Shown in pieces: positions 42,765 to 53,866 of a stretch of DNA of 64,000 nt. Both the position numbers and the translations under genes were made by a program. The notes below the pieces were generated by a model that worked only from the letters and a program-made list of their open reading frames with translations, did not search any database and had not been told where the DNA came from. The number at the start of each line of letters is the position of its first letter. Position 1 is the first letter of the stretch. The DNA comes from Lysobacter solisilvae (GTDB taxonomy: Bacteria > Pseudomonadota > Gammaproteobacteria > Xanthomonadales > Xanthomonadaceae), in contig NZ_CP071518.1 in the NCBI RefSeq assembly GCF_016613535.2, positions 372,001 through 436,000 on the forward strand, written 5' to 3'.

Positions 42765-43493
42765 ATGTTGCCGCAGACGACCACCGGCCGCCGGCAGGGC
42801 GTTCTCCCACACCGCGAAGCACATCGGTTTGCCCGAATCGGCTGGCTGCGAGCCGGCGTGATGGGCGCGAACGACGGCGTCGTTTCCACGTCCAGTCTGT
42901 TGCTTGGCATTGCCGCTTCGGGCGCCCCGATCGCGTCGGTGATCTTCGCCGGTGCCGCAGGCCTGGTGGCCGGTGCCATGTCCATGGCGGCGGGAGAGTA
43001 CGTTTCCGTGAGCTCCCAGGCCGACACCGAGGCCGGCGACCGCGCGCGCGAAATGCGCGAGCTGGCGGCCGATCCAGTCTCGGAAATGGACGAGCTGACG
43101 GGGCTCTACGTCGCGCGCGGACTCGATCCGCTCCTGGCTCGGCAGGTGGCCGAGCAACTTACTGCGCACGATGCCCTGGGCGCCCACTTGCGCGACGAAC
43201 TCGGACAGTCGGCCCAGACACGCGCCCGCCCGATACAGGCGGCCCTGGCCTCGGCGGCCGCCTTCTCCATCGGTGGCGCGATGCCGCTGCTCGCGGCGTG
43301 GGTAGCCCCGTCAGCTCAGCTGAAGTTTGCAGTGGCTGCGTTCTCGCTGGCCTGCCTGTGTGGGCTGGGCGCCACCGCCGCGATCATCGGCGGCACCGGC
43401 ATCGGGCGGTCGACGCTGCGGGTGGCCTTCTGGGGAGTCCTCGCCATGGTCGTCACCAGCGCCGTTGGCGCGATATTTGGCGCGGTCGGATAG
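42765..43493 (+). CDS. VIT1/CCC1-family metal transporter
   Basis: The 242-residue membrane protein belongs to the VIT1/CCC1 family of iron/manganese transporters. The first helix carries GVMGANDGVVSTSSLLLG and the second AGAMSMAAGEYVSVSSQADT, both diagnostic. A cytoplasmic loop of about 80 residues is rich in Glu/Asp (MDELTGLYVARGLDPLLARQ), where the family binds metal. Three further helices follow. It should move Fe or Mn out of the cytoplasm. It is a single gene. Confidence 0.93.
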   Translation: MLPQTTTGRRQGVLPHREAHRFARIGWLRAGVMGANDGVVSTSSLLLGIAASGAPIASVIFAGAAGLVAGAMSMAAGEYVSVSSQADTEAGDRAREMRELAADPVSEMDELTGLYVARGLDPLLARQVAEQLTAHDALGAHLRDELGQSAQTRARPIQAALASAAAFSIGGAMPLLAAWVAPSAQLKFAVAAFSLACLCGLGATAAIIGGTGIGRSTLRVAFWGVLAMVVTSAVGAIFGAVG

Positions 43494-43616
43494 GGCGCGC
43501 CGTACGCCTGGGAAAGAAGCGGACGAAGGCAGTCGAGGGGGATGGGCTACGGGGGCCAGAGTCACTTGTCGCGACGAATAAAAGAACCCGACCCCTTCAT
43601 CGTCGCAACCCCACGG

Positions 43617-46346
<2,730 letters not shown>

Positions 46347-46485
46347 GACGGGACTCCTCGGGACGACAACAGGGGTGGGGGTACGGATTCTAGAAAATTT
46401 ACCCTGCCGGCTGTTTTCACAATGTCCTCTGCGCCCTGCCTTCCGCCCCCACTTCGCCGCACTTCCTGATGGAGCGGCCCCTGCT

Positions 46486-46592
46486 GTCGGCCCGCTGCGC
46501 AAGCTGCGTGGAGGCGCGCAGTCCAGGGCGCGTGATGCGGGCGCGGTGAACTGACAAGGAAAGGCCCCGCTTCGGCGGGGCCTTTTTCTGCG
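46486..46592 (+). repeat. Degenerate copy C of the 158-aa gene 3' end with terminator
   Basis: CGCTGCGCAAGCTG, then GCGCAGTCCAGGGCGCGTGA and the GGCCCCGCTTCGGCGGGGCC terminator with TTTTTC, match the end of copy A with gaps. Only the last 30 codons survive. The hairpin (46562-46586) lies just after the stop of the reverse-strand gene ending at 46607, so it may serve that gene too. Confidence 0.8.
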
Positions 46593-46606
46593 TGATTTCA
46601 GTTGCC

Positions 46607-47329
46607 CTACGGCGTCACGCCTGAAATCGAGCGCGCCTGGTTGCCTTGGCTCCTCCCGCTGGTCTGGTACAGGCGGGTCTGGAAGCTGCCATTGACGTTC
46701 GATGCAGCCTGCCCCTGGCTCCAGTCGACCTGCGCTGCGAGGTGACCACCCCATGCAAGCACCGAGGAGGCCTGGTTGGCGGTGAATGTCAGGGTGATCT
46801 GCACGGAACTGCGGCCCGAATAGTCACCGATGAAGGTGTAGCCGGAGACCGCGGTGATGGTGCTGCCGAACAGCACGAACACGCCCGGCACCTGCGTGAC
46901 GCCGGCGAACGCAACCTGGGGGTCCAGCGGGATCGGAAACGTCGTGAACGTGCCCAGGCTGCAACCGGCGACGCCGGAGCACGGGTTGTTGCCCATCACG
47001 AGCAGTTCGGTGCGATCGAAGCTGGTGAGGTAGTCGTACGCGTGCCTGCCGCCATCGGTGGTATCCCACTCCAGGGTCACCGTGTTGCCAGTCGAACCGG
47101 GCGTGTACCCGCTCAGGACCAGGCGGAAGGGAACGGATTGGCTTTCGGCGTAGTGCCCGGACTTCTTGTTGATGTTGCCAGTGACCCACCCCGTGGCGGC
47201 GCACGCACGCGGCTGCGTGGCGGTCCCGTTGGCGCATTGGTGCAGGGTCGCGCTCTGTGCGAGGGCTGCGCCGGACGGCATCAACAGCAAGGCCGCGACA
47301 AAGCACCAGGGGTGGGATTGGATGGACAT
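46607..47329 (-). CDS. Secreted hypothetical protein, 240 aa
   Basis: The product begins with a signal peptide (MSIQSHPWCFVAALLLMPSGAALAQ). The mature part is beta-rich and Thr/Ser/Gly-rich, with paired cysteines (LHQCANGTATQPRACAA; NNPCSGVAGCSLG). A stretch with alternating strands, VTLEWDTTDGGRHAYDYLTSFDRTELLV, suggests a carbohydrate- or lectin-like sandwich. I do not recognise a family. The ATG at 47329 is chosen by the signal peptide; the open frame extends a little upstream. Confidence 0.72.
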   Translation of the reverse strand: MSIQSHPWCFVAALLLMPSGAALAQSATLHQCANGTATQPRACAATGWVTGNINKKSGHYAESQSVPFRLVLSGYTPGSTGNTVTLEWDTTDGGRHAYDYLTSFDRTELLVMGNNPCSGVAGCSLGTFTTFPIPLDPQVAFAGVTQVPGVFVLFGSTITAVSGYTFIGDYSGRSSVQITLTFTANQASSVLAWGGHLAAQVDWSQGQAASNVNGSFQTRLYQTSGRSQGNQARSISGVTP

Positions 47330-47626
47330 GGGGGGCTCCGGATAGCGTCGGGAAGGCGGCGCGGCCGCGCGTGCCATGCGCCGCGCCGGGACCTGCGATA
47401 TTTCAGGCCTGCCAGGGAGAACGCCATCCCCTGTCCGGGCGAGTCAGGAGCAATGGCGCGTGCGGGGGATCCCCCGGCGCGGCGACTGCGCCGACGCCAG
47501 CGGGTTGCTGCGAGGGCACGCGAGGGCGGTCGCGGTTCCTGCCGGGTGCAGTTCGATCGGCCCCAGGGGAGCGTCGTAGTGGAAGCCGCAGGCCGCCTCA
47601 CCGTCCTCGCCAATGAGCAGGCCCGT

Positions 47627-47655
47627 AGGCTGGGTTGGCTCCACCAACCCAGCCC
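47627..47655. repeat. Single R1 REP-like unit
   Basis: TAGGCTGGGTTGGCTCCACCAACCCAGCC, one palindrome without its partner. Confidence 0.85.
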
Positions 47656-47737
47656 CTTCGCATCGACCCGGCCCCAAGAGAAATCGGAATAAGCGCGACG
47701 AAGGCACTACTGATTCCCTGCGTCCCCTTCAGGTCCG

Positions 47738-47925
47738 GGCAATCGCTTCGAGGCGAATGGACGTGAGGTGGAGGTGCCGCCGTCCAAGACTTGATACGGC
47801 GCGGCGGTGAAGTGAACAATGGAGACGCCCCGCTTCGGCGGGGCATTGGATGTCGGGAAGGCAAAGCTGCCCCCCGTATCCAAGACGAGGTTCTGTGTCG
47901 GTCAAGCCATGAGTGACCGAAACAA
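47738..47925 (+). repeat. Degenerate copy D of the 158-aa gene 3' end, terminator and downstream DNA
   Basis: GCTTCGAGGCGAATGG, the CCCCGCTTCGGCGGGG stem without its T run, and then TTCTGTGTCGGTCA with ATGAGTGACCGAA match copy A and its downstream flank (40709-40895). Copy D therefore includes DNA past the terminator, which copies B and C lack. The rest of the 47330-48246 gap carries repeats only. Confidence 0.82.
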
Positions 47926-48044
47926 CCATGGCAGCCAGGGCGCAGGTGCTACCGCGTTGCGGGGAGGTGTAGGTTTTGCAGCCTCCATTCCTTCCTGCGT
48001 GACCTGGCACAAGGTCGGCCCTGATTCCTGTTTTCGGGATGAGA

Positions 48045-48240
48045 AGGATGGGACGGAGGGGCTCATTGATTGCCTCCGTCCCCTTTGGTCGACCTCGTTA
48101 GAACGTCTCTGACCCCGTCAGCGCCCGGCACCTCGTAGGCTGGGTTGGCCTCACCAACCCAGCATTCGCGCCGGCGATCAGGTCGGAGAGAAGGCTGGGT
48201 TCGTGGAGCCAACCCAATTCCCTCCGTCCCCTCTAGGTCC
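48045..48240. repeat. R3 repeat followed by an R1 pair
   Basis: GGGACGGAGGGGCTCATTGA with TTGCCTCCGTCCCCTTTGG, then TCGTTAGAACGTCTCTGACC, and then two R1 units (48134-48163 and 48192-48217), the second incomplete, ending with CCCTCCGTCCCCTCTAGG. The two families are interleaved. Confidence 0.88.
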
Positions 48241-48246
48241 GCGCTA

Positions 48247-48462
48247 ATGAACATCGAAAAGCTGGAACAGATTCTTCGAGAAATGAAAACCGCGAAACTG
48301 GCTCGCCCTGAAGAAACCGAGCTCGTCCGTCGCTGGGCCGAAGGCATCCAGGCGGCGATCACGGAACATCTGATGGAACAGCTCCAAGGCTCGACCACCC
48401 TCGAGGCACCCAGCTTCAGCAGCGAGCCAGGCGGGCATGGCTGGAACGAGGACGACACCTGA
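48247..48462 (+). CDS. Small acidic hypothetical protein, 71 aa
   Basis: The ATG at 48247 starts MNIEKLEQILREMKTAKLAR. The product is helical, charged and ends in HGWNEDDT. No membrane segment or known family. It lies between R1 and R3 repeats, and its lower GC and codon use resemble the cassette-type genes near 41 kb. The longer open frame upstream is repeat DNA. Confidence 0.55.
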   Translation: MNIEKLEQILREMKTAKLARPEETELVRRWAEGIQAAITEHLMEQLQGSTTLEAPSFSSEPGGHGWNEDDT

Positions 48463-48506
48463 TAGCAGGGTCCGCATGGCATTCGCGCCGCGATCAGGTC
48501 GGAGAG

Positions 48507-48538
48507 AGGCTGGGTTGGTGGAGCCAACCCAGCCTACG
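48507..48538. repeat. Single R1 REP-like unit
   Basis: GCTGGGTTGGTGGAGCCAACCCAGC palindrome, 24 bases before the stop of the reverse-strand cyclase-family gene. Confidence 0.85.
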
Positions 48539-48561
48539 CCACTGCTTTTCATGCACGTCGC

Positions 48562-49479
48562 TCATGCCGCCGGCGCATCCAGCCGGGCGTGCGCCCGCAC
48601 CGGGAACGTGCCCATGCCGGCGACCTTTGGCGGCACCGCCCAGAAGGTGAAGCCCTCGTTCGGAAGCCGCGACAGGCCGGTCATGTGCTCGACGATCGGG
48701 ATGCCCGCGCCGAGCAGCACGGTGTGCACGGGACGCTCGCCGCCGGAGATGTCGTCGATGTTGAACGAGTCGATCCCCACCAGTTCCGCACCCTGGTCGC
48801 GCAGGTACTCGGCCGCTTTCTCCGTCAGGAAGGGATGCCCTTCGAAATAGGCATCGGTGCGCCAGTGGCGGTCCCACCCGGTGTGCACCAGCACGGCCCT
48901 GCCCTTGACCTGCGTCGCCGCAAACGCGTGCCAGTCGATCGCGCGGTCCGCAGCGCCTTCCAGCCGGACGACGACACCGGGCAGGCCCGAGGCTTTCCGC
49001 AGCGGCAGCCCGGCCAGGTCATGGCCGTCCGCATAGCGGTGGAACGGCGTGTCGATATAGGTGCCGGTGTTGGCCACCATGTCGATCCGCCCGATCTGGA
49101 ATTCGGTGCCTTCCGCATAGATCGTGCGCGATCGCTCGCGCGACAGGTGGTCGCAGATCAGCGGCGCAGGCAGGCCCTTGTAGGTCACCATGCCGTCTTC
49201 GATCGTGTGGCTCAGGTCGATCAGCGAGCCGCTGCCGGCGCCGTCGGCCACGTCGGCGGCGGGATGGGCGCTGCGCTTGTGCCGCTCCTCCATGATGCGC
49301 TTGTTGAGGATGCGCACCTCACCGACCATCAGCAGGCGAAGGTCGCGGATGATGTAGGCAGCCAGCGCATCGTCGTCGATGTCATCGCCCGCGATGTCCA
49401 GGCGGAACCCCTGCCCCTGGATGCCGCCGCCGTTGGAAAAGTCGACCTCGAAGTCAAAGCAGGCGCGTCTGTCGGTCAT
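48562..49479 (-). CDS. Cyclase/kynurenine formamidase-family enzyme
   Basis: Residues about 85-300 form a cyclase-family domain: LIDLSHTIEDGMVTYKGLP, the metal motif NTGTYIDTPFHRYADG (equivalent to HxGTHxDxPxH, with the first positions altered), AVLVHTGWDRHW and LVGIDSFNIDD. An N-terminal segment of 80 residues (FEVDFSNGGGIQGQGFRLDI, then DALAAYIIRDLRLLMVGEV) is not part of the usual family and may help oligomerise or bind substrate. It would hydrolyse an amide or ester such as N-formylkynurenine, but no tryptophan-degradation gene is nearby. The Asp and His metal ligands of the later part remain. Confidence 0.82.
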   Translation of the reverse strand: MTDRRACFDFEVDFSNGGGIQGQGFRLDIAGDDIDDDALAAYIIRDLRLLMVGEVRILNKRIMEERHKRSAHPAADVADGAGSGSLIDLSHTIEDGMVTYKGLPAPLICDHLSRERSRTIYAEGTEFQIGRIDMVANTGTYIDTPFHRYADGHDLAGLPLRKASGLPGVVVRLEGAADRAIDWHAFAATQVKGRAVLVHTGWDRHWRTDAYFEGHPFLTEKAAEYLRDQGAELVGIDSFNIDDISGGERPVHTVLLGAGIPIVEHMTGLSRLPNEGFTFWAVPPKVAGMGTFPVRAHARLDAPAA

Positions 49480-49639
49480 GTCTTCGCATCCGGTCGGGCG
49501 TCATTGCCACGACCCAAAACATACGCCAGCGCCCGGGATTCTCAATTCCCCAAGCGGTGCGGCTGCGTTCCGCGTCTGGATGCAATGGCGGCAGCGGTGC
49601 CTGTAGGCGCGACCACGAAAGGATCGAGGGGCAATTTCA

Positions 49640-49836
49640 TGACGACTTAATTACCTCCGTCCCCTTTAGGTCAAATTGCCTTCGTCCCCTCTGGTCGACC
49701 TCGTTGGAACGGTCTCTGATCCCGTTTCTCCCCAGCGCCCGGCACCTCGTAGGCTGGGTTGGCTTAACCAACCCAGCATTCGCGCCGCGATCAGGTCGGA
49801 GAGAGGCTGGGTTGGTGGAGCCAACCCAGCCTACGC
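49640..49836. repeat. R3 repeat followed by an R1 pair
   Basis: TTACCTCCGTCCCCTTTAGG, GGTCGACCTCGTTGGAACGG and CTCTGATCCCGTTTC precede two facing R1 units (49748-49777 and 49806-49836). The rest of 49480-49954 has no recognisable gene. Confidence 0.88.
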
Positions 49837-49954
49837 CACTAACGGATTCTTAAGAACCTCCGTTCTGCGCAGCAGCGTGTGAACCATTCCGGAGTTTGCT
49901 TGTCTTGTACCAGGCGCGGTTTGCGCGCGCATGGCATCAACCGGGGGATCACAA

Positions 49955-51013
49955 ATGCGAGTTGCGGTATTCGGGTTGCTCATGGCACCCGTAGTGGCGG
50001 CGCATGCCGCGAGTATTTCGGACGTCGGGAATTCTCAACCTGTTTCCACGCTCCAGACTGTACTCGTAAAGGGCAGCCAACCCGGGCCCGCGCTGTGGCG
50101 TATTTCAAATGGAGAAAACACGCTCTGGATCCTGGGAACGCTGGATCCTCTGCCAACCGGAATGGCGTGGCGGTCCGGAGAGGTAGAAGCAACGATCGCC
50201 GCGTCGCAGGAAGTTCTGGGTGTCCCGTTTCCATCGGCGAAGGTCGGCGTGGGCGACATGCTGAAGATGGCCTCCCTGGTGCCCTCGGCACGGCGTTCCC
50301 AGTACAACCCGGGCAAGGCGACACTGGAGTCGGTGGTGGGACCGCCACTGCATGCCCGGTGGACGCTCGCGAAGCAGCGCTACGCGGTATCTACGAAAGA
50401 TTTCGAGAAGCTCAGACCCATGTACGCCTCCCAGGAGCTGTACTGGAAGGCAGTCGAAGGAGCAGGGCTGGACCGTAGCAGTGCCGTTTTCGGCGTCATT
50501 CGTGCAGCGGCAGAACGCGCGGGCGTGCCGATCGTTGATACCGGCTTCACGTATCCGTTGGACCTCGATCGCAAGGAGATGAAGAAGCGACTCGAAGAGG
50601 TGAATGCTTCGGCCGGTGCTGATATCGCCTGCTTCGGGCAAACGCTGGATGTACTCGAGTCCGACTTGTCGATGATGAAACTGCGCGCCAACGCGTGGGC
50701 CACTGGCAATGTGCGCGCCCTGCGCGAACTGTCGACCGGCGACATCCAGCCACCGTGCAAGGACATTGAGAACGCAACCCTGGCATTCATGGGCGCAGGC
50801 GAGCTCAAGCGAAAGCTCCGCGACTCATGGCTGCGGGCGGCGCAGGCCAGCCTGGTGAAGAACCCGAGCACCTTCGCAACACTGCCGATCGCGGACCTGC
50901 TGGACGCAAGTGGCGTGCTGCAGGACTTGCGTGGGCTCGGTTACGTTGTCGACGCACCGGATGACGAGCCGGTGGAAGAGCAGGCAGACGACAATAGGGA
51001 CGCAGGTAATTGA
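49955..51013 (+). CDS. TraB/GumN-family protein, secreted
   Basis: The 352-residue protein has a signal peptide (MRVAVFGLLMAPVVAAHAA). Its TraB/GumN domain starts PALWRISNGENTLWILGTLD, the family's first conserved region, with later YRKL-type sequence in KLRPMYASQELYWKAVEGAG and a final pair, KNPSTFATLPIADLL. The central cysteines (DIACFG, QPPCKD) may bond. Family members in Xanthomonadaceae are periplasmic proteins of unclear function, some suggested to be metallopeptidases. Here the conserved LGT motif has Asp-Pro in place of the usual His-Val, so catalysis may be lost. The GC content is lower than in the core genes. Confidence 0.85.
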   Translation: MRVAVFGLLMAPVVAAHAASISDVGNSQPVSTLQTVLVKGSQPGPALWRISNGENTLWILGTLDPLPTGMAWRSGEVEATIAASQEVLGVPFPSAKVGVGDMLKMASLVPSARRSQYNPGKATLESVVGPPLHARWTLAKQRYAVSTKDFEKLRPMYASQELYWKAVEGAGLDRSSAVFGVIRAAAERAGVPIVDTGFTYPLDLDRKEMKKRLEEVNASAGADIACFGQTLDVLESDLSMMKLRANAWATGNVRALRELSTGDIQPPCKDIENATLAFMGAGELKRKLRDSWLRAAQASLVKNPSTFATLPIADLLDASGVLQDLRGLGYVVDAPDDEPVEEQADDNRDAGN

Positions 51014-51014
51014 G

Positions 51015-51395
51015 CGGCGCCCCCTGATTCCCTCTGGACTGACCCCCTTACCTGTAGGCCAAGCCCGCAAGGCGACCGGAAGGAGAAGTCAGAGATCTGG
51101 ATCGTCGATATCAACCCAAAAGGGGCCGGAGGGGATTAGTAATTCCCTCCGGCCCCTTTAATTCGGCGCGTTAGGTCGTCCCCTTTAGCCGGCCTCGTTA
51201 GAACGGGCTCTGACCCCGTTTCTGCGGGGCGATGCCACATGCTTGATCGCCGGCCCCGAGAACGGTCTCTGACCCCGTTTTCTCTGACCCCGTCTTCACA
51301 ATGGCGGCAGCGGTGCCTGGAGGCGCGACCACGGAAGGATCCAGGTCCAATTTCATGAGGACTAAATTGCCTCCGTCCCCTTTAAGTCGGTCGGT
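51015..51395. repeat. R3 repeat cluster, three to four copies
   Basis: The best hairpin in the window is AAAGGGGCCGGAGGG with TCCCTCCGGCCCCTTT around GATTAGTAAT (51118-51158). Copies of GAACGGTCTCTGACCCCGTT follow, then GGTCCAATTTCATGAGGAC and TTGCCTCCGTCCCCTTTAAG. No gene is seen in the gap. Confidence 0.9.
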
Positions 51396-51400
51396 CCAGT

Positions 51401-52453
51401 TCAAGCGATCTGGACATCCACTTCCTCGGTAACCAAGTAGGAGGCCAGGTTCAAAATCGATACCGCCCGCAGGCTATTGATCTCGGTCCCGTAGTTCGGA
51501 TCGATGCCGTGCAAAACCGCGTGCCGGTTCAGGCCATCGAAGCCGTCCTGCAGCAGCTGTGTTTTGCGGGTCAGCGGGATATCGACATAGAACGCGGCTA
51601 TGAAAATGGCACGCATGTCGTCCTCTGGTAAACCCGACAACACCTCCATGAGGTTGGCAGTTGGCTTCTTGGAAAACAGTTGCCGCTGGTGTCGGTCGTG
51701 GATCACCCCATCGGCTTGGGCCAGTAGCACCGGAATGCTCAGGTAATAGCGGCCCTCGCGGTGCGCCTGGAACGCATCTGCAATGACGGCACGTCGTTTC
51801 GGATGCCGTTCGACGAGGGTCTGCTCGATCTCATCGACACGCCCCTTGAAGTAATCGATCAGCCACCGCTGCGCCTCGTCATGCTCGCCCTCTTGGAAGG
51901 CCGCGACCAGATCCCGCCCCCAAGTGTGCGGCATCTCGGGATCGAGGCACCATCCTTGGTCCATCAGCACCGTCAGCTGGCCACGCACCTCGTCCGGCAA
52001 ATCCCGCAGCTGCCGAGCGAAGTCGTCGAACATCGTTGACCACTGGCGCAGGCGTTCTTCTTCTTCGGATCGAAACGCCTTAATCCACGTCTGGGCACCG
52101 TTGAAGGGTTCGAGCAGCGCCTTGACCTGCTCAGCAATCGCCTCCTGTCCGGATACGGCCCTGAGCTGCTCGGCAACGCGGTCGAATGGCGCTGTGAACT
52201 CCTTCAGCTGTTGTGCGATCGCACCCTGACCGTAGTTGTCCTTTACCCATTCCGGCAGCTGTTCGAGCGGGTCGGTCAGCGCCTTAATGTGCTCCCGGAA
52301 GTCCTCCAACGGATCGCGACAAAGGGCCGCAAGTTGCTCTTGGGCACGGAGCATTGGGCTTTCCAGGGCGGCCCTGAACTCCCGCAAGGGGTCGGCCAAG
52401 CGGGCAAACCGCTCGGCTTCTTCCAGATGGCGCTTCCAGAAGTCATCGTCCAT
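51401..52453 (-). CDS. Putative HEPN-type protein with RHAVLH motif, 350 aa
   Basis: The protein is soluble and strongly helical. Residues 1-170 are a long run of charged helices (EEAERFARLADPLREFRAAL and similar), likely coiled coil. The C-terminal part holds LNRHAVLHGIDPNYGT with Arg310-x4-His315, followed by helices NSLRAVSILNLASYLVTEEV. An R-[N/H]-x3-H motif on a helix is the catalytic motif of HEPN RNases, which are common in toxin and phage-defence systems. That is inference; the fold is not proven. The gene is on the reverse strand, bordered by R3 repeats on both sides. Confidence 0.65.
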   Translation of the reverse strand: MDDDFWKRHLEEAERFARLADPLREFRAALESPMLRAQEQLAALCRDPLEDFREHIKALTDPLEQLPEWVKDNYGQGAIAQQLKEFTAPFDRVAEQLRAVSGQEAIAEQVKALLEPFNGAQTWIKAFRSEEEERLRQWSTMFDDFARQLRDLPDEVRGQLTVLMDQGWCLDPEMPHTWGRDLVAAFQEGEHDEAQRWLIDYFKGRVDEIEQTLVERHPKRRAVIADAFQAHREGRYYLSIPVLLAQADGVIHDRHQRQLFSKKPTANLMEVLSGLPEDDMRAIFIAAFYVDIPLTRKTQLLQDGFDGLNRHAVLHGIDPNYGTEINSLRAVSILNLASYLVTEEVDVQIA

Positions 52454-52514
52454 GGGTCAATCCTAGCCCGATCAGACAGCTAGTAGAAAGACGAACGGCG
52501 GCGCTAGGACGGCG

Positions 52515-52655
52515 GTGTAAAAAGGGGACGGAGGTGATCTAAATTCCCTTCGTCCATTTAGCTCCAGACCGCCGAAGGGGTCAGAGTCACTTAACAAAAG
52601 GGGATAAATGAATCTGCCCCCTTTACTCCGCGCTTCTGACCCCGTTTCTGGACCT
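52515..52655. repeat. R3 repeats
   Basis: AAAAGGGGACGGAGGTGATC with a CCCTTCGTCCATTTAGC arm, then GGGGTCAGAGTCACTT and GCGCTTCTGACCCCGTTTC. The copies are more diverged than at 51118. Confidence 0.8.
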
Positions 52656-52658
52656 GAT

Positions 52659-52838
52659 TTATAGAGTCTTGTTCTTGATCTGGTCGTACACGAGAGAGAA
52701 GGCCGCGGCTGCTCGCCTTCCGGCTTCTTCCGCGCCTGCTGCCCCGAAGACATTCGGTACCCCCTGGATGAGGGCAACGACAATCTTGGTGGCTTCCTGT
52801 GCGAGCGCGACCTTCTTCTCGTCAGTACTGATGGACAT
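52659..52838 (-). CDS. Small hypothetical protein, 59 aa
   Basis: The ATG at 52838 has AAAGGAATCGC upstream. The product starts MSISTDEKKVALAQEATKIV and continues with a Gly/Ala-rich centre (GVPNVFGAAGAEEAGRRAA) and ends DQIKNKTL. It is amphipathic and helical and could be an antitoxin-like or regulatory peptide. It is the only gene between the HEPN-type gene and the OLD-type cluster and is on the same strand as the former. No family recognised. Confidence 0.6.
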   Translation of the reverse strand: MSISTDEKKVALAQEATKIVVALIQGVPNVFGAAGAEEAGRRAAAAFSLVYDQIKNKTL

Positions 52839-53029
52839 GCGATTCCTTTGAGGTCAAATGAAGCAGTGCACTTCACTGCGAAGGTGGGCGTCGCTTGAAC
52901 ACATTGCGACTCTTGCTGGTGCCGGCGCAGGCAGACGGGCAACGTTTCCTAGGAGATCTAGGCCAAGTCGATTGTTGGTCCCCTGCCATTGAGCCGGTCT
53001 AGCTTGCGTGCTGTTGCGCTAGAGGGGTC

Positions 53030-53276
53030 AGAGCTATCTACCGTCGGCGGGTCCTTTCATTCTGGCCTTTCGTCCGCGGGGGATTAACACCGTCCTCTTT
53101 GGCTACGATTCGCTAGAACGGTCTCTGACCCCGTTTCTCCGTTTCTCGAGACCCGGCTCAATTACCTCTGTCCCCTTAGATCCATCAATTCCCTCCATCC
53201 CCTTTGGTCGACCTCGTTAGAACGGTCTCTGACCCCGTTTCTCTCTTTAGAACGGTCTCTGAACCCGTTTTTGGGG
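53030..53276. repeat. R3 repeats, several partial copies
   Basis: GAACGGTCTCTGACCCCGTTTC occurs three to four times with CCCTCCATCCCCTTTGGTCG and TTACCTCTGTCCCCTTAG between. This cluster occupies most of the gap 52839-53336, where no gene is seen. Confidence 0.85.
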
Positions 53277-53336
53277 CTTGAAGCCCTCACGTCCGCCCCC
53301 CATGATCGATTTTCACATGGCCTAGGACCAGCACGA

Positions 53337-53654
53337 ATGTCACTCGAAACTGAGCTGAAGCGGTTGTCCGCCCTTCTTACCCCGCCGACCGGATATACCA
53401 ACGACACAAAAGTATTCGCCCCGGAGCCCGGCGATCCGCATGCTGACTTGAAGACGGAGTTATTGGAGAGCGCAAGCAGAATGCGAGGCCTTGGCGAGGC
53501 CGCGGTTGGCGGCGCCTCTATGAAGGTCCCCTTCCTGGAGAACAGTACGTATCAACGCCTCGAGGCGCTTCCTTCTGGCGGTCGTGAGGACTTCTTCGAG
53601 CTGGCTAACGCTATCCAGGCCGTGGCTACGGAAATCAATCGAAGGAGAAACTGA
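53337..53654 (+). CDS. Small hypothetical protein preceding the OLD-type nuclease, 105 aa
   Basis: The ATG at 53337 begins MSLETELKRLSALLTPPTGY. The product is soluble, charged, helical and ends AVATEINRRRN, with no known domain. It is on the same strand as the OLD-type gene that follows after 212 bases, so it may be its partner. Those 212 bases have open frames on both strands, neither convincing. The GC content, about 55%, is well below the genome level. Confidence 0.6.
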   Translation: MSLETELKRLSALLTPPTGYTNDTKVFAPEPGDPHADLKTELLESASRMRGLGEAAVGGASMKVPFLENSTYQRLEALPSGGREDFFELANAIQAVATEINRRRN

Positions 53655-53866
53655 GCTTTCCGCCACGGAGAGAATCACTTGCTTCATGCAAACAGGCTCG
53701 ATAAGCCCCTCGATCCCTCGCTCCCTTAAATTCTTAGTGATCTGCTCGCTGATCGACGCCGAGCGCAGGATCGGCCTAAAGCTCGCTCGTTTAGCCCATG
53801 AGATCTGGTTCATGCAGCCACGGACCAGCGGTTCGCAGTCCTCACAATATGTCTTAGGAGCCTTGC

